The position numbers and the translations under genes are program-made. 64,000 nucleotides of DNA from Chryseobacterium kimseyorum (GTDB taxonomy: Bacteria > Bacteroidota > Bacteroidia > Flavobacteriales > Weeksellaceae): contig NZ_JAPDHW010000002.1 of assembly GCF_025971945.1 (NCBI RefSeq), positions 124,001-188,000 of the forward strand, in the 5' to 3' direction. Of the stretch, positions 51,797 through 61,678 are shown one piece after another (positions within the stretch are counted from its first letter, which is position 1; each line of letters opens with the position of its first letter). A model generated the notes under the pieces. The model did not search any database, had not been told where the DNA came from, and saw only the letters and a program-made list of their open reading frames with translations.

Positions 51797-51826
51797 CCAC
51801 TGCTTTACAGCGGTGGTTTTTCTTTT
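51797..51826 (+). terminator. Intrinsic terminator
   Basis: CCACTGC pairs with GCGGTGG (one G-U pair) around a 6-base loop, followed by TTTTTCTTTT. Confidence 0.82.
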
Positions 51827-51861
51827 AGTAAAAGTCAATCTAAATAATATCTTGTAATCAT

Positions 51862-51894
51862 AAAAAAAAGCGAACCGTTCAGTTCGCTTTTTTT
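51862..51894. terminator. Bidirectional terminator between converging genes
   Basis: AAAAAAAAGCGAAC pairs with GTTCGCTTTTTTTT around CGTTCA. It has A and T runs on the two sides, so it can stop transcripts from both directions; it lies 12 bases after the DUF5689 gene stop. Confidence 0.9.
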
Positions 51895-51906
51895 ATCATT
51901 CATTTA

Positions 51907-53970
51907 CTACTGAGCTTTTATTTTAAAGTCATCAATTTCCCATGTTGCTGCGGCAAATGGTGTGGAAGTGTACTTGAAAGCAATTCTTATATTTTTACCG
52001 AGAAAAGCATTCAAGCTTACATTTCCGGAGCCCTTCCAGTCTCCAAATGCTAAGTTATTGCTGTCTAAAGTTGCTGGTAATAAAATCCAGTTGGTTGTAG
52101 AAGGATTCCCTGTATAATCTTCTGTGGCATAAACCTGCAGAGAATTACCTGCATATCTTACGTCACTGGTAAAACTTAATGCAGCTTTTGTTTTGCCTGC
52201 TAAACTTACTGATTTGGAAATTAACCAATCTTCATTGGCTGTATTTGCAGTATTAAAGCCATTCATGATCGCATAATAATTGGTACCATTTCCCGTATTG
52301 GAAGTCGACCAGACCTGTGCGCCCGCAACATTCACTGCTAACCAATCTGAGCTGAAACCTCCCGAAGTAAAATCATCACTGTAAATAGTAGGCAGAGTAA
52401 CATAGACCGAACCGTCACATCTTACATCATCTAAATCTGCACCTAAGAGATCTCTGAGTGTTAATTGATAAGTCCCATTGAAAAATCCGAGGATTGCGTA
52501 GATGTCACCTTTCCCAGATTCAACGGCTGTTCCGGCAAAATCGGCAAAATTGCTCGTTCTCACTATGATCTGATTCCCTAAGCAGTCTTCAACGAATCTG
52601 TTTGTTGGAATAGCACCTGCGTAGGGTCTTTCCAGATCCTGGTTTGCAAATTGTACATTTTTAAGCTTAATCCAACGGCCAACGTCAGCAAATGTAATCT
52701 GAGAAATGGTTTTTTCTGTAGGAATTAAAGGCGACAGCGGTTTATTTGAATCAAAAAAATATTTGTAGATATCGGCTTCAGGAATTCTTCCTACTGCGCC
52801 GTTGAATGGTGTACCCATCTGAATCTCTCCCGAAACAGCGCCAACGTATAAATTTTTAAGTTTAATATAAACTTCTTTCCCAACCGCAAATCGGGCATCA
52901 TTGAACAGATCATTTTTGTCAATATTGATCCTTATTCCTCCGTTTGCATCTTCAGCATAAATATATTTAAACAAATTTCCGGACTTGTCATTCGCTGTCA
53001 CTTTCGCTTTCAAAACAAAATCTCCGGTAATGATATTTAAAGGACCGGTTGCTAATTGTTTAATCTCAGCCACAGTTTTCGGTGTTAAACCTGCATCACT
53101 GTATTCACAGGGATTAGCTGTAATACCATCTAATCTTGGAAATGTGTTCATTTCAAGATCTGACACTTTATTGATATACAGCTGATAGGTAGAACTGTAC
53201 TTGCTGTAAATGCCTACGAATTTTCCGTTTCCTGACGGTAAAATCTGATTGGCAAATGAAGCATAACCACTGTTTCTGACAATTCTTGCCGTAGTGGTTG
53301 ACGCATCTTTTATCATTCGGTCTACGGTGACTCCATTGGGTGCAAAGTTGGTGCATAGAACCCGGCTGTCGAACTCAGCATTATTAACCTGAATTAAACA
53401 GCCAATAAACCGATCATTCGCAGAAATCATTTGGGAGCAGGTCATAATTTTAGGAACAATATTTTCTCTGACAGCGCATGATCTAAAAATTTTTGATGAA
53501 ACTAATTTCTCAGGAATTCTCAATACCGATGTCGTCGTGCCTGCAGGATCTTTCACTCCCAACTGCACAACTCCTCCGTAAGTTCCTAAAGCTAAACCTG
53601 CCAACTTTATAAAGACTTTAGAACCTTGGGGAAATTTTGTATAAGTGCTCACCATATCGACACTGATCACAAAACCCTGAGTTGGATTTTCCGCTTTATC
53701 CTGAATGAATATAGTTTTATAAATATTACCGGTCTCATCCGTTGACGAAACATAGCCCTCGACAATATCCTGAGAATCATCCGGAAAAGCAAAAACTGTA
53801 TTGACATATTTTGCTCTCAGCTGTGTCAGCGTCATTGTGGCGGTAAAATCGGCACACTCATAATGATTCAGATCAGGCTCGTCGTAGTGATCGTCATGCA
53901 CACAACCTATTATTCCCAAAAAAGCAATGAAAATCAGGATGTATTTTAGTAATAAGTTATTTTTTTTCAT
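51907..53970 (-). CDS. DUF5689-domain surface lipoprotein
   Basis: A protein of about 687 residues from the ATG at 53970. The start gives a lipoprotein signal (LLLKYILIFIAFLGIIGC then VHDD). The mature protein has two DUF5689-type OB-like segments (ECADFTATMTLTQLRAKYVN; later EYSDAG near residue 290 starts the second), and a C-terminal choice-of-anchor-J-like domain of about 150 residues (FSSDWLAVNVAGAQVWSTSN, ANEDWLISKSVSLAG, ATWEIDDFKIKA). A longer open frame upstream overlaps the TonB gene and lacks a signal. The gene starts 10 bases after the TonB stop, so it is the second gene of that operon. Ligand capture at the surface is inferred. Confidence 0.85.
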   Translation of the reverse strand: MKKNNLLLKYILIFIAFLGIIGCVHDDHYDEPDLNHYECADFTATMTLTQLRAKYVNTVFAFPDDSQDIVEGYVSSTDETGNIYKTIFIQDKAENPTQGFVISVDMVSTYTKFPQGSKVFIKLAGLALGTYGGVVQLGVKDPAGTTTSVLRIPEKLVSSKIFRSCAVRENIVPKIMTCSQMISANDRFIGCLIQVNNAEFDSRVLCTNFAPNGVTVDRMIKDASTTTARIVRNSGYASFANQILPSGNGKFVGIYSKYSSTYQLYINKVSDLEMNTFPRLDGITANPCEYSDAGLTPKTVAEIKQLATGPLNIITGDFVLKAKVTANDKSGNLFKYIYAEDANGGIRINIDKNDLFNDARFAVGKEVYIKLKNLYVGAVSGEIQMGTPFNGAVGRIPEADIYKYFFDSNKPLSPLIPTEKTISQITFADVGRWIKLKNVQFANQDLERPYAGAIPTNRFVEDCLGNQIIVRTSNFADFAGTAVESGKGDIYAILGFFNGTYQLTLRDLLGADLDDVRCDGSVYVTLPTIYSDDFTSGGFSSDWLAVNVAGAQVWSTSNTGNGTNYYAIMNGFNTANTANEDWLISKSVSLAGKTKAALSFTSDVRYAGNSLQVYATEDYTGNPSTTNWILLPATLDSNNLAFGDWKGSGNVSLNAFLGKNIRIAFKYTSTPFAAATWEIDDFKIKAQ

Positions 53971-53980
53971 TCTGTATTTT

Positions 53981-56725
53981 TTAAAATCGTAAATAAACAT
54001 TTGTGAAAAAAGTAGTACCTCTGTCATACCAGAGTTTTGGCCCGAAATGAGGTATCGCTCTCTGGGAATCTTCCAGTGCATCGGTAAAATTTGCAAGCCT
54101 GCCTTGCTCAAATCCGCCCGTAATATAATTTCGGTTATTGAGAATATTATTGACAGAAATACTCACTCCCATTCTGTATTTTCCTAAAAGAAATGACTTT
54201 CCCGCATTTGCATTAAGCATAAACTGATCATCAAATTTTTTCTGAGCCGTCAGTTGCTGAATCAATTCTGGGGTTACACCCTCGTATGGATCATTCGTTG
54301 ATGGGTCTGTGTACAGATACGGCGTTTTATTTAATGCAGAAAAATCAAGATATTGATCCATTAAATAATTGGCAGACGCACCTACCCACCAGTATTTTGG
54401 CGAATTGTATTTTAAGCCAAAGGAAAATGCTTTTTGGGGAGTTCCCGCCACTTTATACCCTTTAATATTTGCTTTCCCTTTCCAAAATTCATCTCCTCTA
54501 AAACCATTAAAATCATCAAAAGTCGAAACGTTTACATTGCTCGTGTATGTATATTCTCCCACACTGGCCGCACCAACTGCATTAAAAGTTGGCGTCACTT
54601 TGACATCGAAACCCATTTCGAAACCGATGAACCTTTTATTTACATCAGTGATCGCCTCATTAACCAAAGTATTAAAAGATGTTCCCAACTCATTTGTAGC
54701 GTCGGCATAATATCTTGAAATTTCTGTTGAATTGCTGATCACTGTATAATATCCTGACAGACGAAGTTTCAAAACCTGACCTCTTAATATGTAGCTCAGA
54801 TCATTGGAATTAATGATTTGGTTTTTAACTCCTGGTGTTACATAATCTACAACTCGTGGATTGATATAAATTTCGTTGAGTGTTGGAGCCAAACTGAAGA
54901 ACGCTCCATTGTAGACAATGAAATTCTTCCCATTAATTTTATAAGTAACTTTTGCTTTAATACCTGCATCCAATGCATCGTAAACTGCACTCTTTCCTTT
55001 AGAATTATTTTTAAATCTTGTTATTCCACTTCGGTAATGGCCGTCTCTCTGCGCTTCAGAATAGGAAGTGAAAATAGATGCGGCGATATTCCATTTACTG
55101 AAGTCGATCTCAGAAGAAATATTTAAAGAATATTGGCTTCGAACTAATTCATAAGAATACTGTGTACGGTCACCATCTTTCACCTGAACATTAGGATTAT
55201 CTGCATCAAACTGTGAATCGTTGTTGAAAGCATTGAGATTGTACGCAAAATTTCCTCCAAGCAAATCTTTGATTCTTCTGAAATTATCAGAACGGAGATT
55301 TTGATAATTAAAATTGATGTTGAGTTTCCAGTTATCCTGAAGTCTTGTATCAAAATGTGAGGCAAAATTGAACGTCTTATCTCTGTTGACATCTTCTACA
55401 ACCGAATATACGGCACCTCTATCTGTACCATCCATATTTTTGAGATTCAGATGATTGGTTTTGTAGAGAAAGTCCCAATTGATCTGAGATTGCGCACGGA
55501 ATTCGTCTGAATTTAAAAGGCCATAACTGGGAAGCTTTCTGTAGTAAGTAGGATTAGGATCTGCAGCATGAAACCAGTCTAGTCTGCTTCTGGCATCATT
55601 TCCGATTTGGTAAGAAATAGTGTTAATTAAATTTGAGTTTTTTCCTATTTTCAGATAATCTGTCAGCATAAATATAGGCTCGAACACTTTTCTGATTCTT
55701 GAATTTCTTTTTTCGCCATCCTGCCAACCCCAATAAGAATTGTAATTTTTCCCCATGATATCGTAAACCTCCTGCGTATTCGGTGAGTTGGAAGCTCTGT
55801 AGGTCGGCGATCCAAAACCTGTCAGGTTGAGAGAATGTCTGTCACTGAACTTTTTTTCAATTGCAGCAAAATAAGCATAAGAATCCTGATAAACGCCTTC
55901 AATTACAGCATTATTTCCCCATCTTCTGCTTCCGGAAACTGTGAATGACCAACCTTTCCTACTCAGTCCTGAAGAATAAGTTGCCATGGCTCTGTGAAGA
56001 TAGCTTCTATTTGTAAATGAATAAGATAAAGAGGTTTGCTTCCGGTAACTGGAGGCTTGTGTATTATAATATGCAACGCCACCCAAGTTGCCAAATGCAT
56101 ATTCTGAAGGAGTGATATTATCTACATTTTCATAAGGATATCTTGTAATGTCATTTAAGCCTCCCCAATTACTGAAATCAAGTCTTCCGTCATCATTCTT
56201 AGACATCGAAACTCCGTTAAATAGAACATCTTCATACCTGTTGTCCACTCCTCTAGGCCTGAACCAGTAAGCTCCTAACTCAAATGCGGAAATACTCTGA
56301 AATATATCCCTACCTGAACTCAACAGGCCGACCGTCGGCTGCATTGCAGAACCGCCGTCATCAGCATCTGATGCTGAATCATCAACTAAGACAACGCCAG
56401 CCTCTGAAGTGAGATTACTGTTGAGAACAATAACGCCCAGGTCTTTTCTTTTTTCATGCGCAACAATATCAAATTCTAAAATTTTTGATTCGAAATTTTG
56501 CTTTGCGATGGTAATGAGATAATGCCCCGGTTTTAAGTCAACAAATTGAAAGTAGCCAATTTTATCAGCAGTGACATCATCTGGAGAATTTTGCAGATCT
56601 ACTTCTGCGCTTTCTATTGGACTGCCGTCTGCAGATTTTACGTATGCGAAAACTGTGGTCTGTGCGAAGTACCACGACGCTGGCAAAAAAGTCAGCAGCG
56701 TGATGAAAGATAATTTTTTCATCAT
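53981..56725 (-). CDS. TonB-dependent receptor with carboxypeptidase-regulatory-like N-terminal domain
   Basis: A protein of about 914 residues from the ATG at 56725 (MMKKLSFITLLTFLPASWYF then AQ, a signal peptide). Residues 20-105 are a carboxypeptidase-regulatory-like beta domain (VFAYVKSADGSPIESAEVDL, GYFQFVDLKPGHYLIT). The plug follows (PRGVDNRYEDVLFNGVSMSK, GNLGGVAYYNTQAS) and then a barrel ending in Phe (FFTNVYLRF). It is the first gene of an operon with the DUF5689 lipoprotein and lies divergent from a secreted nuclease/phosphatase. Uptake of products from nucleic acid or organic phosphate is a reasonable guess, not shown. Confidence 0.9.
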   Translation of the reverse strand: MMKKLSFITLLTFLPASWYFAQTTVFAYVKSADGSPIESAEVDLQNSPDDVTADKIGYFQFVDLKPGHYLITIAKQNFESKILEFDIVAHEKRKDLGVIVLNSNLTSEAGVVLVDDSASDADDGGSAMQPTVGLLSSGRDIFQSISAFELGAYWFRPRGVDNRYEDVLFNGVSMSKNDDGRLDFSNWGGLNDITRYPYENVDNITPSEYAFGNLGGVAYYNTQASSYRKQTSLSYSFTNRSYLHRAMATYSSGLSRKGWSFTVSGSRRWGNNAVIEGVYQDSYAYFAAIEKKFSDRHSLNLTGFGSPTYRASNSPNTQEVYDIMGKNYNSYWGWQDGEKRNSRIRKVFEPIFMLTDYLKIGKNSNLINTISYQIGNDARSRLDWFHAADPNPTYYRKLPSYGLLNSDEFRAQSQINWDFLYKTNHLNLKNMDGTDRGAVYSVVEDVNRDKTFNFASHFDTRLQDNWKLNINFNYQNLRSDNFRRIKDLLGGNFAYNLNAFNNDSQFDADNPNVQVKDGDRTQYSYELVRSQYSLNISSEIDFSKWNIAASIFTSYSEAQRDGHYRSGITRFKNNSKGKSAVYDALDAGIKAKVTYKINGKNFIVYNGAFFSLAPTLNEIYINPRVVDYVTPGVKNQIINSNDLSYILRGQVLKLRLSGYYTVISNSTEISRYYADATNELGTSFNTLVNEAITDVNKRFIGFEMGFDVKVTPTFNAVGAASVGEYTYTSNVNVSTFDDFNGFRGDEFWKGKANIKGYKVAGTPQKAFSFGLKYNSPKYWWVGASANYLMDQYLDFSALNKTPYLYTDPSTNDPYEGVTPELIQQLTAQKKFDDQFMLNANAGKSFLLGKYRMGVSISVNNILNNRNYITGGFEQGRLANFTDALEDSQRAIPHFGPKLWYDRGTTFFTNVYLRF

Positions 56726-56934
56726 ATTAATAGGTTTGTGTTTTGTGTGTAAATTGAGTAATAAAATTAATATTATTTTCATTACAACAAAATGTTTTGA
56801 AATAAATATTATAAATAATTCACTATTGAATAAATTATTTTTACTTAAAATCAGAAACGGAAGTGAAAAAAACGTAATTTTAATTCTCACAGAAATAGAT
56901 CAGATTCCCTTCTCATTTATTTAAAAAACACAAA

Positions 56935-58134
56935 ATGAAAAAATATTTAATCATCATCGCACTGATGCATTCATATTTCATCTGTGCTCAGCAAAAACAG
57001 GTAAAACGCGCAGCTATCGCATTTTTAAACGTAGAAAATCTTTGGGACACGATTGCATCTGCAGAATATATTGATGGTACGCTACCCTTTTCTCATCCTA
57101 AATTTCACAGAAGCGTACCTATTGATTCACTAAAATTTCTTGAAACTACCGAAGATTACAAAGGTGAATGGAATAATGAATTACTCATAGGGAAAAAAGT
57201 GATCAGAAGACAGGTTCTTGCCGACGATTTCACTCCTAACAGCCCAAAGAGGTGGGGAACAAAATACTACAACCAAAAACTGGCAAACGAAGCAAAAGTA
57301 ATTTCAGAGTTGGGTCGGCAGTACACCAATGACAATCCTGCCATATGTGGTCTGATAGAAGTTGAAAACAGGCAAGTCATAGAAGATCTTATCAGGCAAC
57401 CAGCTTTAGCAAAAAGTAATTATGGGATCGTCCATTACAATTCTTTTGATGCCAGGGGAATTGATATTGCAGTCATTTATCAGAAAAACAGATTTACCGT
57501 ACAGGATTCTTATACCAAGGAAATTAAGATCTATAATGAGGAAGGCAGAAGACAGTATACGAGAGATATTTTAGTGGTTATTGGATTATTAGACGGTGAA
57601 AAAATCGGAGTCTTTATGAATCACTGGCCATCCAGAAGTGGTGGAGAAGCTATTTCTCAAGCTAAAAGAAATGCAGCTGCAGTTGTGCTGAAAAATGAAA
57701 TGGACAAATTATTAGAGGAATACCCCAATATCAAATTAATTTCTATGGGAGATTACAATGACGATCCTGTGAGTCCTAGTTTAAAAAAACATTTAGGAGC
57801 CGTTGGTGATCCGAGTGAGCTCTCAGAAACATCGCCTTATTATAACCTTATGTATAAACTGTACAGGCAAGGCATAGCATCACTGGCTTATAAAGATGCT
57901 CCCAATTTATTTGATCAGATTATCATTTCAAAAAATCTCTATTCTAAAGAAAAAATCACCTCAACCTATACGTTATTTAAAGCCGAAATATATGCGCCAT
58001 CATATTTGGTAAATAAAGAAGGACAGTTCAAAGGCTATCCTTTTCGTTCGTGGGATGGTGACAGATTTACAGGTGGGTACAGCGACCACTTTCCGGCAGT
58101 ATCTGTAATTCAGAAAGAATATGTCAAAAAATAA
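56935..58134 (+). CDS. Secreted endonuclease/exonuclease/phosphatase-family protein
   Basis: A 399-residue protein with signal peptide YLIIIALMHSYFICAQ. It has the metal-dependent DNase I-like fold: AIAFLNVENLWDT near residue 28, ICGLIEVENRQV with the metal Glu near 145, FMNHWPSRSGGE with His/Asn near 228, SMGDYNDDPVSPSL near 277 and YSDHFPAVSV with the last catalytic His near 385. Substrates in the family range from DNA to phospholipids and sugar phosphates. The divergent DUF5689/TonB pair on the other side suggests a shared nutrient function. Confidence 0.88.
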   Translation: MKKYLIIIALMHSYFICAQQKQVKRAAIAFLNVENLWDTIASAEYIDGTLPFSHPKFHRSVPIDSLKFLETTEDYKGEWNNELLIGKKVIRRQVLADDFTPNSPKRWGTKYYNQKLANEAKVISELGRQYTNDNPAICGLIEVENRQVIEDLIRQPALAKSNYGIVHYNSFDARGIDIAVIYQKNRFTVQDSYTKEIKIYNEEGRRQYTRDILVVIGLLDGEKIGVFMNHWPSRSGGEAISQAKRNAAAVVLKNEMDKLLEEYPNIKLISMGDYNDDPVSPSLKKHLGAVGDPSELSETSPYYNLMYKLYRQGIASLAYKDAPNLFDQIIISKNLYSKEKITSTYTLFKAEIYAPSYLVNKEGQFKGYPFRSWDGDRFTGGYSDHFPAVSVIQKEYVKK

Positions 58135-58178
58135 ATCTAAAGTAGTTTTTGAAGGATGCTTTTGTGTAACTTTATTCT

Positions 58179-58601
58179 ATGAGAAATTTAATTTTAATCA
58201 TATTTTTATCCTTCGTCCCGATAAGTTTTCTTGCACAGTCGATACCTAAAAGTGAGAAAGAAGAATCTGCAATGAAGCCGGAGAAAAATGACGATGGCGA
58301 ATGGGAGCTTACCGTTATCGATACGCAGTTTGATTATTTTTTGAATGCTGTTGCAAAACCAATCAGTCAGTATTCTGAATCATATTTGAAAACCCGCAAT
58401 ACTTTTTTGGTCAGCGAATGGAACTCATACTACACTTCCGGCAGATACCGAAACATTATAGAATCAATGATTGATTATGACTCGCAGGAAAAATATGGGA
58501 TCAAATTTGAATACAAACTGTATCAGGTTTTTGCATACGTAAATTGGAGATACAAACTCAGAATGAGTGGTCTGGGCGCATCCGATGCCACAAGGTTTTA
58601 A
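58179..58601 (+). CDS. DUF6146-like secreted protein
   Basis: A 140-residue protein with signal peptide LILIIFLSFVPISFLAQ. The mature part has ELTVIDTQFDYFLNAVAKPI, YSESYLKTRNTFLVSEWNSY, YDSQEKYGIKFEYKLYQVF, which match what I recall of DUF6146 proteins in Flavobacteriia. No enzymatic motif is visible. It lies 44 bases after the nuclease gene and ends at a shared terminator. Confidence 0.75.
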   Translation: MRNLILIIFLSFVPISFLAQSIPKSEKEESAMKPEKNDDGEWELTVIDTQFDYFLNAVAKPISQYSESYLKTRNTFLVSEWNSYYTSGRYRNIIESMIDYDSQEKYGIKFEYKLYQVFAYVNWRYKLRMSGLGASDATRF

Positions 58602-58605
58602 ACTA

Positions 58606-58638
58606 AAAAAGGTTCAGAAAATTCTGAACCTTTTTTTA
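58606..58638. terminator. Bidirectional terminator
   Basis: AAAAAGGTTCAGAA pairs with TTCTGAACCTTTTT, with A and T runs at both ends, between the converging DUF6146 and superoxide dismutase genes. Confidence 0.9.
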
Positions 58639-58654
58639 TCTCATTTAAAGATGA

Positions 58655-59251
58655 TTATTTGTTAAATAACTCTTCAACCTTATCCCAGTTTACTACATCA
58701 AAAAATGCAGTTACGTAATCAGGTCTTCTGTTTTGGTAGTTTAAATAATATGCATGCTCCCAAACATCTAAACCTAAAACCGGAGTTCCTTTTACATCTG
58801 CCACAGGCATTAAAGGATTATCCTGGTTTGGAGTAGAAGTTACAGATACAGAACCGTCTTCATTTTTAATCAACCAAGCCCAACCAGATCCGAATCTTGT
58901 TTTAGCAGCTTCAGCAAATTCAGTTTTAAATTTTTCGAAACCACCGTAGTTTTCAATTGCATTGCTTACATTTCCAACAGGAGTAGAACTTCCTCCTGGA
59001 GTAAGAATTTCCCAGAATAATGAATGATTGAAATGACCACCACCATTATTTCTTACTGCTGGCTTGTCAGTTCCTGTTTTACAAACTTCTTCAATTGTTT
59101 TTCCTTCTAATTCAGTTCCTTCAATTGCTTTGTTTAAATTATCAATATAAGCCTGGTGATGCTTTGAATGGTGGATTTCCATTGTTTTTGCATCAATCGT
59201 TGGCTCTAAAGCATCGTACGCGTATCCTAATTTTGGTAATTCAAATGACAT
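58655..59251 (-). CDS. sod: Superoxide dismutase (Fe/Mn family)
   Basis: A 198-residue cytoplasmic enzyme that converts superoxide to hydrogen peroxide and oxygen. The four metal ligands are visible: His27 ([12 protein letters not shown]), His76 ([10 protein letters not shown]), Asp162 and His166 ([11 protein letters not shown]). There is no signal peptide. [11 protein letters not shown] and [10 protein letters not shown] are conserved segments. Iron and manganese types cannot be told apart safely by eye. A near-consensus -7 element (TAAATTTA) lies about 30 bases upstream. Confidence 0.95.
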   Translation of the reverse strand: MSFELPKLGYAYDALEPTIDAKTMEIHHSKHHQAYIDNLNKAIEGTELEGKTIEEVCKTGTDKPAVRNNGGGHFNHSLFWEILTPGGSSTPVGNVSNAIENYGGFEKFKTEFAEAAKTRFGSGWAWLIKNEDGSVSVTSTPNQDNPLMPVADVKGTPVLGLDVWEHAYYLNYQNRRPDYVTAFFDVVNWDKVEELFNK

Positions 59252-59667
59252 AAGTTTAATTTTTAATGTTAATATGTAAATTTAGCCAATATTTAAGCCA
59301 ATATCAAAAATTGCAGATTATTTTAATAAATCTTTAACATTGATAATTTAATTTAGAGTCAGAATATTTTACTGAAATCAGAATAACAATTTTTCGTGAC
59401 AATTAAAGTGATTGAAAAGACTTAATTTGGAAAAGAACTAACAGCAAAAGTCGACTGTTAAGATTTTTAATTGAGCCTGTAAGACACTCAAAACTTTGAC
59501 AATTTTTTACTTTTTGCCCGACTGTACGAATACAGGTTTCTATTTTCTTCTAAAAAACAGCCATACATTGTGGCTAATTAAACATTTACGTTTTCCATTA
59601 TCAATAATTTATAACAAAAAAAGCACAGACCGAAATCTATGCTCTTATAAACAATATTAACGTATGC
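59252..59667. other. Intergenic region between superoxide dismutase and rho
   Basis: This stretch of about 416 bases holds the near-consensus promoter of the dismutase gene at one end and the rho terminator at the other. In between are only small hairpins such as CTGTA/TACAG around CGAA near 59520-59536 and AGCCA/TGGCT near 59560-59578. No convincing open frame or RNA gene was seen on either strand. Confidence 0.5.
59615..59645 (-). terminator. Terminator of rho
   Basis: On the minus strand AGCATAGA pairs with TCTGTGCT (one G-U pair) around TTTCGG and is followed by a U run, 23 bases after the rho stop codon. Confidence 0.8.
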
Positions 59668-61533
59668 CTATCTATTCATAGACATTAAAAATTCTTCGTT
59701 GTTCAGAGTCCCTCTGATATTTTTGTTGACAAATTCCATCGCTTCGATAGGATTCATTTCTGAAAGATACTTTCTGAAAATCCACATTCTCTGTGAAGTC
59801 ACCTCATCCAGCAATAAATCATCTCTTCTTGTGCTCGAAGAAACCAAATCGATCGCAGGATAAATTCTTCTATTGGCGATCTTTCTGTCTAACTGAAGCT
59901 CCATGTTTCCGGTACCTTTGAATTCTTCAAAAATAACCTCATCCATTTTAGAACCTGTATCAATTAACGCAGTTGCAATAATTGTCAGCGAACCTCCATT
60001 TTCAATTTTTCTTGCCGCACCAAAGAATCTTTTTGGTTTATGTAAAGCATTAGCGTCTACACCACCGGAAAGCACCTTTCCAGATGCTGGAGTTACGGTG
60101 TTGTAAGCTCTTGCCAGTCTTGTAATAGAGTCTAATAAAATAACCACGTCATGACCGCACTCCACCATTCTCTGCGCTTTCGCTAAAACTAGGTTAGCAA
60201 CCTTTACGTGTTTATCTGCAGCCTCATCAAATGTAGAAGCGATAACTTCTGCATTTACACTTCTTTCCATGTCGGTAACTTCCTCTGGACGTTCGTCAAT
60301 CAAAAGTACCATCATGTAAACTTCCGGGTGATTGGCTGCGATAGAGTTGGCAATATCTTTCAGCAACATCGTTTTACCGGTTTTCGGCTGAGCAACGATC
60401 ATTGCTCTCTGCCCTTTTCCGATAGGCGCAAACAAATCAACGATTCTTGTAGACATCGTAGAATTGTCTCCTGAAAGATTAAATTTCTCTTCCGGGAAAA
60501 GTGGTGTAAGATATTCGAAAGCAACACGGTCTTTAATAAATGCCAAGTCGCGTCCGTTAACTTCTGTTGGTTTTAGTAGTGAAAAGTATTTTTCACCTTC
60601 TTTTGGTAAACGTACGATACCTCTTACAGTATCCCCAGTTTTTAAACCGAAATTTCTAATCTGTGCCGTAGAAACATACACGTCATCCGGTGAAGAAATG
60701 TAACTGAAATCTGATGAACGTAAAAATCCGTAGTTGTCCGGCAAAATCTCTAAAACCCCTTCAATACTCACCATTCCGTCGAAATTGAATTCTTTTCTGG
60801 ATTCAGTTTCTTCCTGTCTTTCAGAATTTCTGTTCTGATTTTGATTAGGATTCTGGTTGGGGTTTTGATTAGGATTGTTTTGGTTAGAATTCTGATTTTG
60901 GTTATTGTTCTGATTTCTATTCTGAGGATTTCCACCGTTTTGTTGTGGATTATTCTGACCTTTCTGATTAGGGTTTTGACCTTGTTGCGGTCTTTTAGGT
61001 CTTTCTTCTCTCGTTTGTGTAGTAGCTGCAGCTGCTTGAGAATCTGTATTTGTAGGAGTTTCCTCTTTTTCCTGAGTCTGTTCTTCAGAAGTATTGGCAG
61101 GAGTTACTCTTTTTCTTTTTTGTTTAGAAGCATTGTTTGCCGGTCTTTCTTCTACAGCGCCTTTGGCAGGTTCTTTTACGATTGCTTCTGCAATAACTTC
61201 TTTTTCTTCTGTTGCTTCCTCTGCTTTTGCAGGTTCTGCTTCTGTTGGTATTTCTGTGGCAGCCTTTGGTCTAGCCGGTTTTTTGGGTGCTGGTTTTTTA
61301 GGAGCAGCTTTCACCACTTTTTCTGCCGTGGCAGGTTTTTCTTCAGTTTCTGTGTTGCTTTCTGTAGTATTGAAGTAATCTTTTGCAACTTTAGGGTTAG
61401 AAGCCTGAAAATCAAGAACGGCGAAGATTTTGTCATTATCTGTGCTGTTTCTTGCAACCTTAACGCCCAAATCTTTTAGGATTTTAGCCAATTCCGTTAC
61501 GGACTTTGACCTTAACGTTTCTATGTTAAACAT
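59668..61533 (-). CDS. rho: Transcription termination factor Rho with long disordered insert
   Basis: A 621-residue Rho, about 200 longer than E. coli Rho. Residues 1-50 are the Rho N-terminal helical domain ([20 protein letters not shown]). Residues about 60-245 are low-complexity: Glu/Lys/Pro/Ala-rich first, then Asn/Gln/Pro-rich with repeats like NPNQNPNQN. The RNA-binding cold-shock domain follows ([20 protein letters not shown]), and the ATPase core has Walker [15 protein letters not shown], Walker [18 protein letters not shown] and [17 protein letters not shown]. Such inserts are known in Bacteroidota Rho and have been linked to phase separation in Bacteroides. A -7 element (TAGATTTG) is about 80 bases upstream. 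Confidence 0.95.
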   Translation of the reverse strand: MFNIETLRSKSVTELAKILKDLGVKVARNSTDNDKIFAVLDFQASNPKVAKDYFNTTESNTETEEKPATAEKVVKAAPKKPAPKKPARPKAATEIPTEAEPAKAEEATEEKEVIAEAIVKEPAKGAVEERPANNASKQKRKRVTPANTSEEQTQEKEETPTNTDSQAAAATTQTREERPKRPQQGQNPNQKGQNNPQQNGGNPQNRNQNNNQNQNSNQNNPNQNPNQNPNQNQNRNSERQEETESRKEFNFDGMVSIEGVLEILPDNYGFLRSSDFSYISSPDDVYVSTAQIRNFGLKTGDTVRGIVRLPKEGEKYFSLLKPTEVNGRDLAFIKDRVAFEYLTPLFPEEKFNLSGDNSTMSTRIVDLFAPIGKGQRAMIVAQPKTGKTMLLKDIANSIAANHPEVYMMVLLIDERPEEVTDMERSVNAEVIASTFDEAADKHVKVANLVLAKAQRMVECGHDVVILLDSITRLARAYNTVTPASGKVLSGGVDANALHKPKRFFGAARKIENGGSLTIIATALIDTGSKMDEVIFEEFKGTGNMELQLDRKIANRRIYPAIDLVSSSTRRDDLLLDEVTSQRMWIFRKYLSEMNPIEAMEFVNKNIRGTLNNEEFLMSMNR

Positions 61534-61612
61534 ATTTAAAGTGAAAATGTAATTAGTTGTGAGTAAGAAAAGTAAGTCCGGTGACTTTTGTTTTCAAGTA
61601 CATTGTATATTG

Positions 61613-61620
61613 CAAATCTA
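61613..61620 (-). promoter_or_regulatory. -7 promoter element TAGATTTG of rho
   Basis: Minus-strand TAGATTTG lies 79 bases before the rho start codon, leaving an mRNA leader of about 75 bases where autoregulation could act. Confidence 0.55.
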
Positions 61621-61624
61621 CACT

Positions 61625-61632
61625 TATTTTTG
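61625..61632 (+). promoter_or_regulatory. -7 promoter element TATTTTTG, distal
   Basis: TATTTTTG on the plus strand, four bases from the divergent rho element; one of two candidates for the DUF4293 gene. Confidence 0.45.
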
Positions 61633-61651
61633 AATTGTGCAAAATTTATGT

Positions 61652-61659
61652 TATTTTTG
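61652..61659 (+). promoter_or_regulatory. -7 promoter element TATTTTTG, proximal
   Basis: TATTTTTG ends 19 bases before the DUF4293 ATG, the better placed of two candidates. Confidence 0.55.
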
Positions 61660-61678
61660 CTCCTGAATTTAAAATTCT

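Noticed and set aside
60841..61479. Plus-strand frame of 212 codons opposite rho
   Set aside because: It is the mirror of the Asn/Gln-rich insert (Ile/Leu/Val/Phe-rich, no start context) and is explained by low-complexity DNA.
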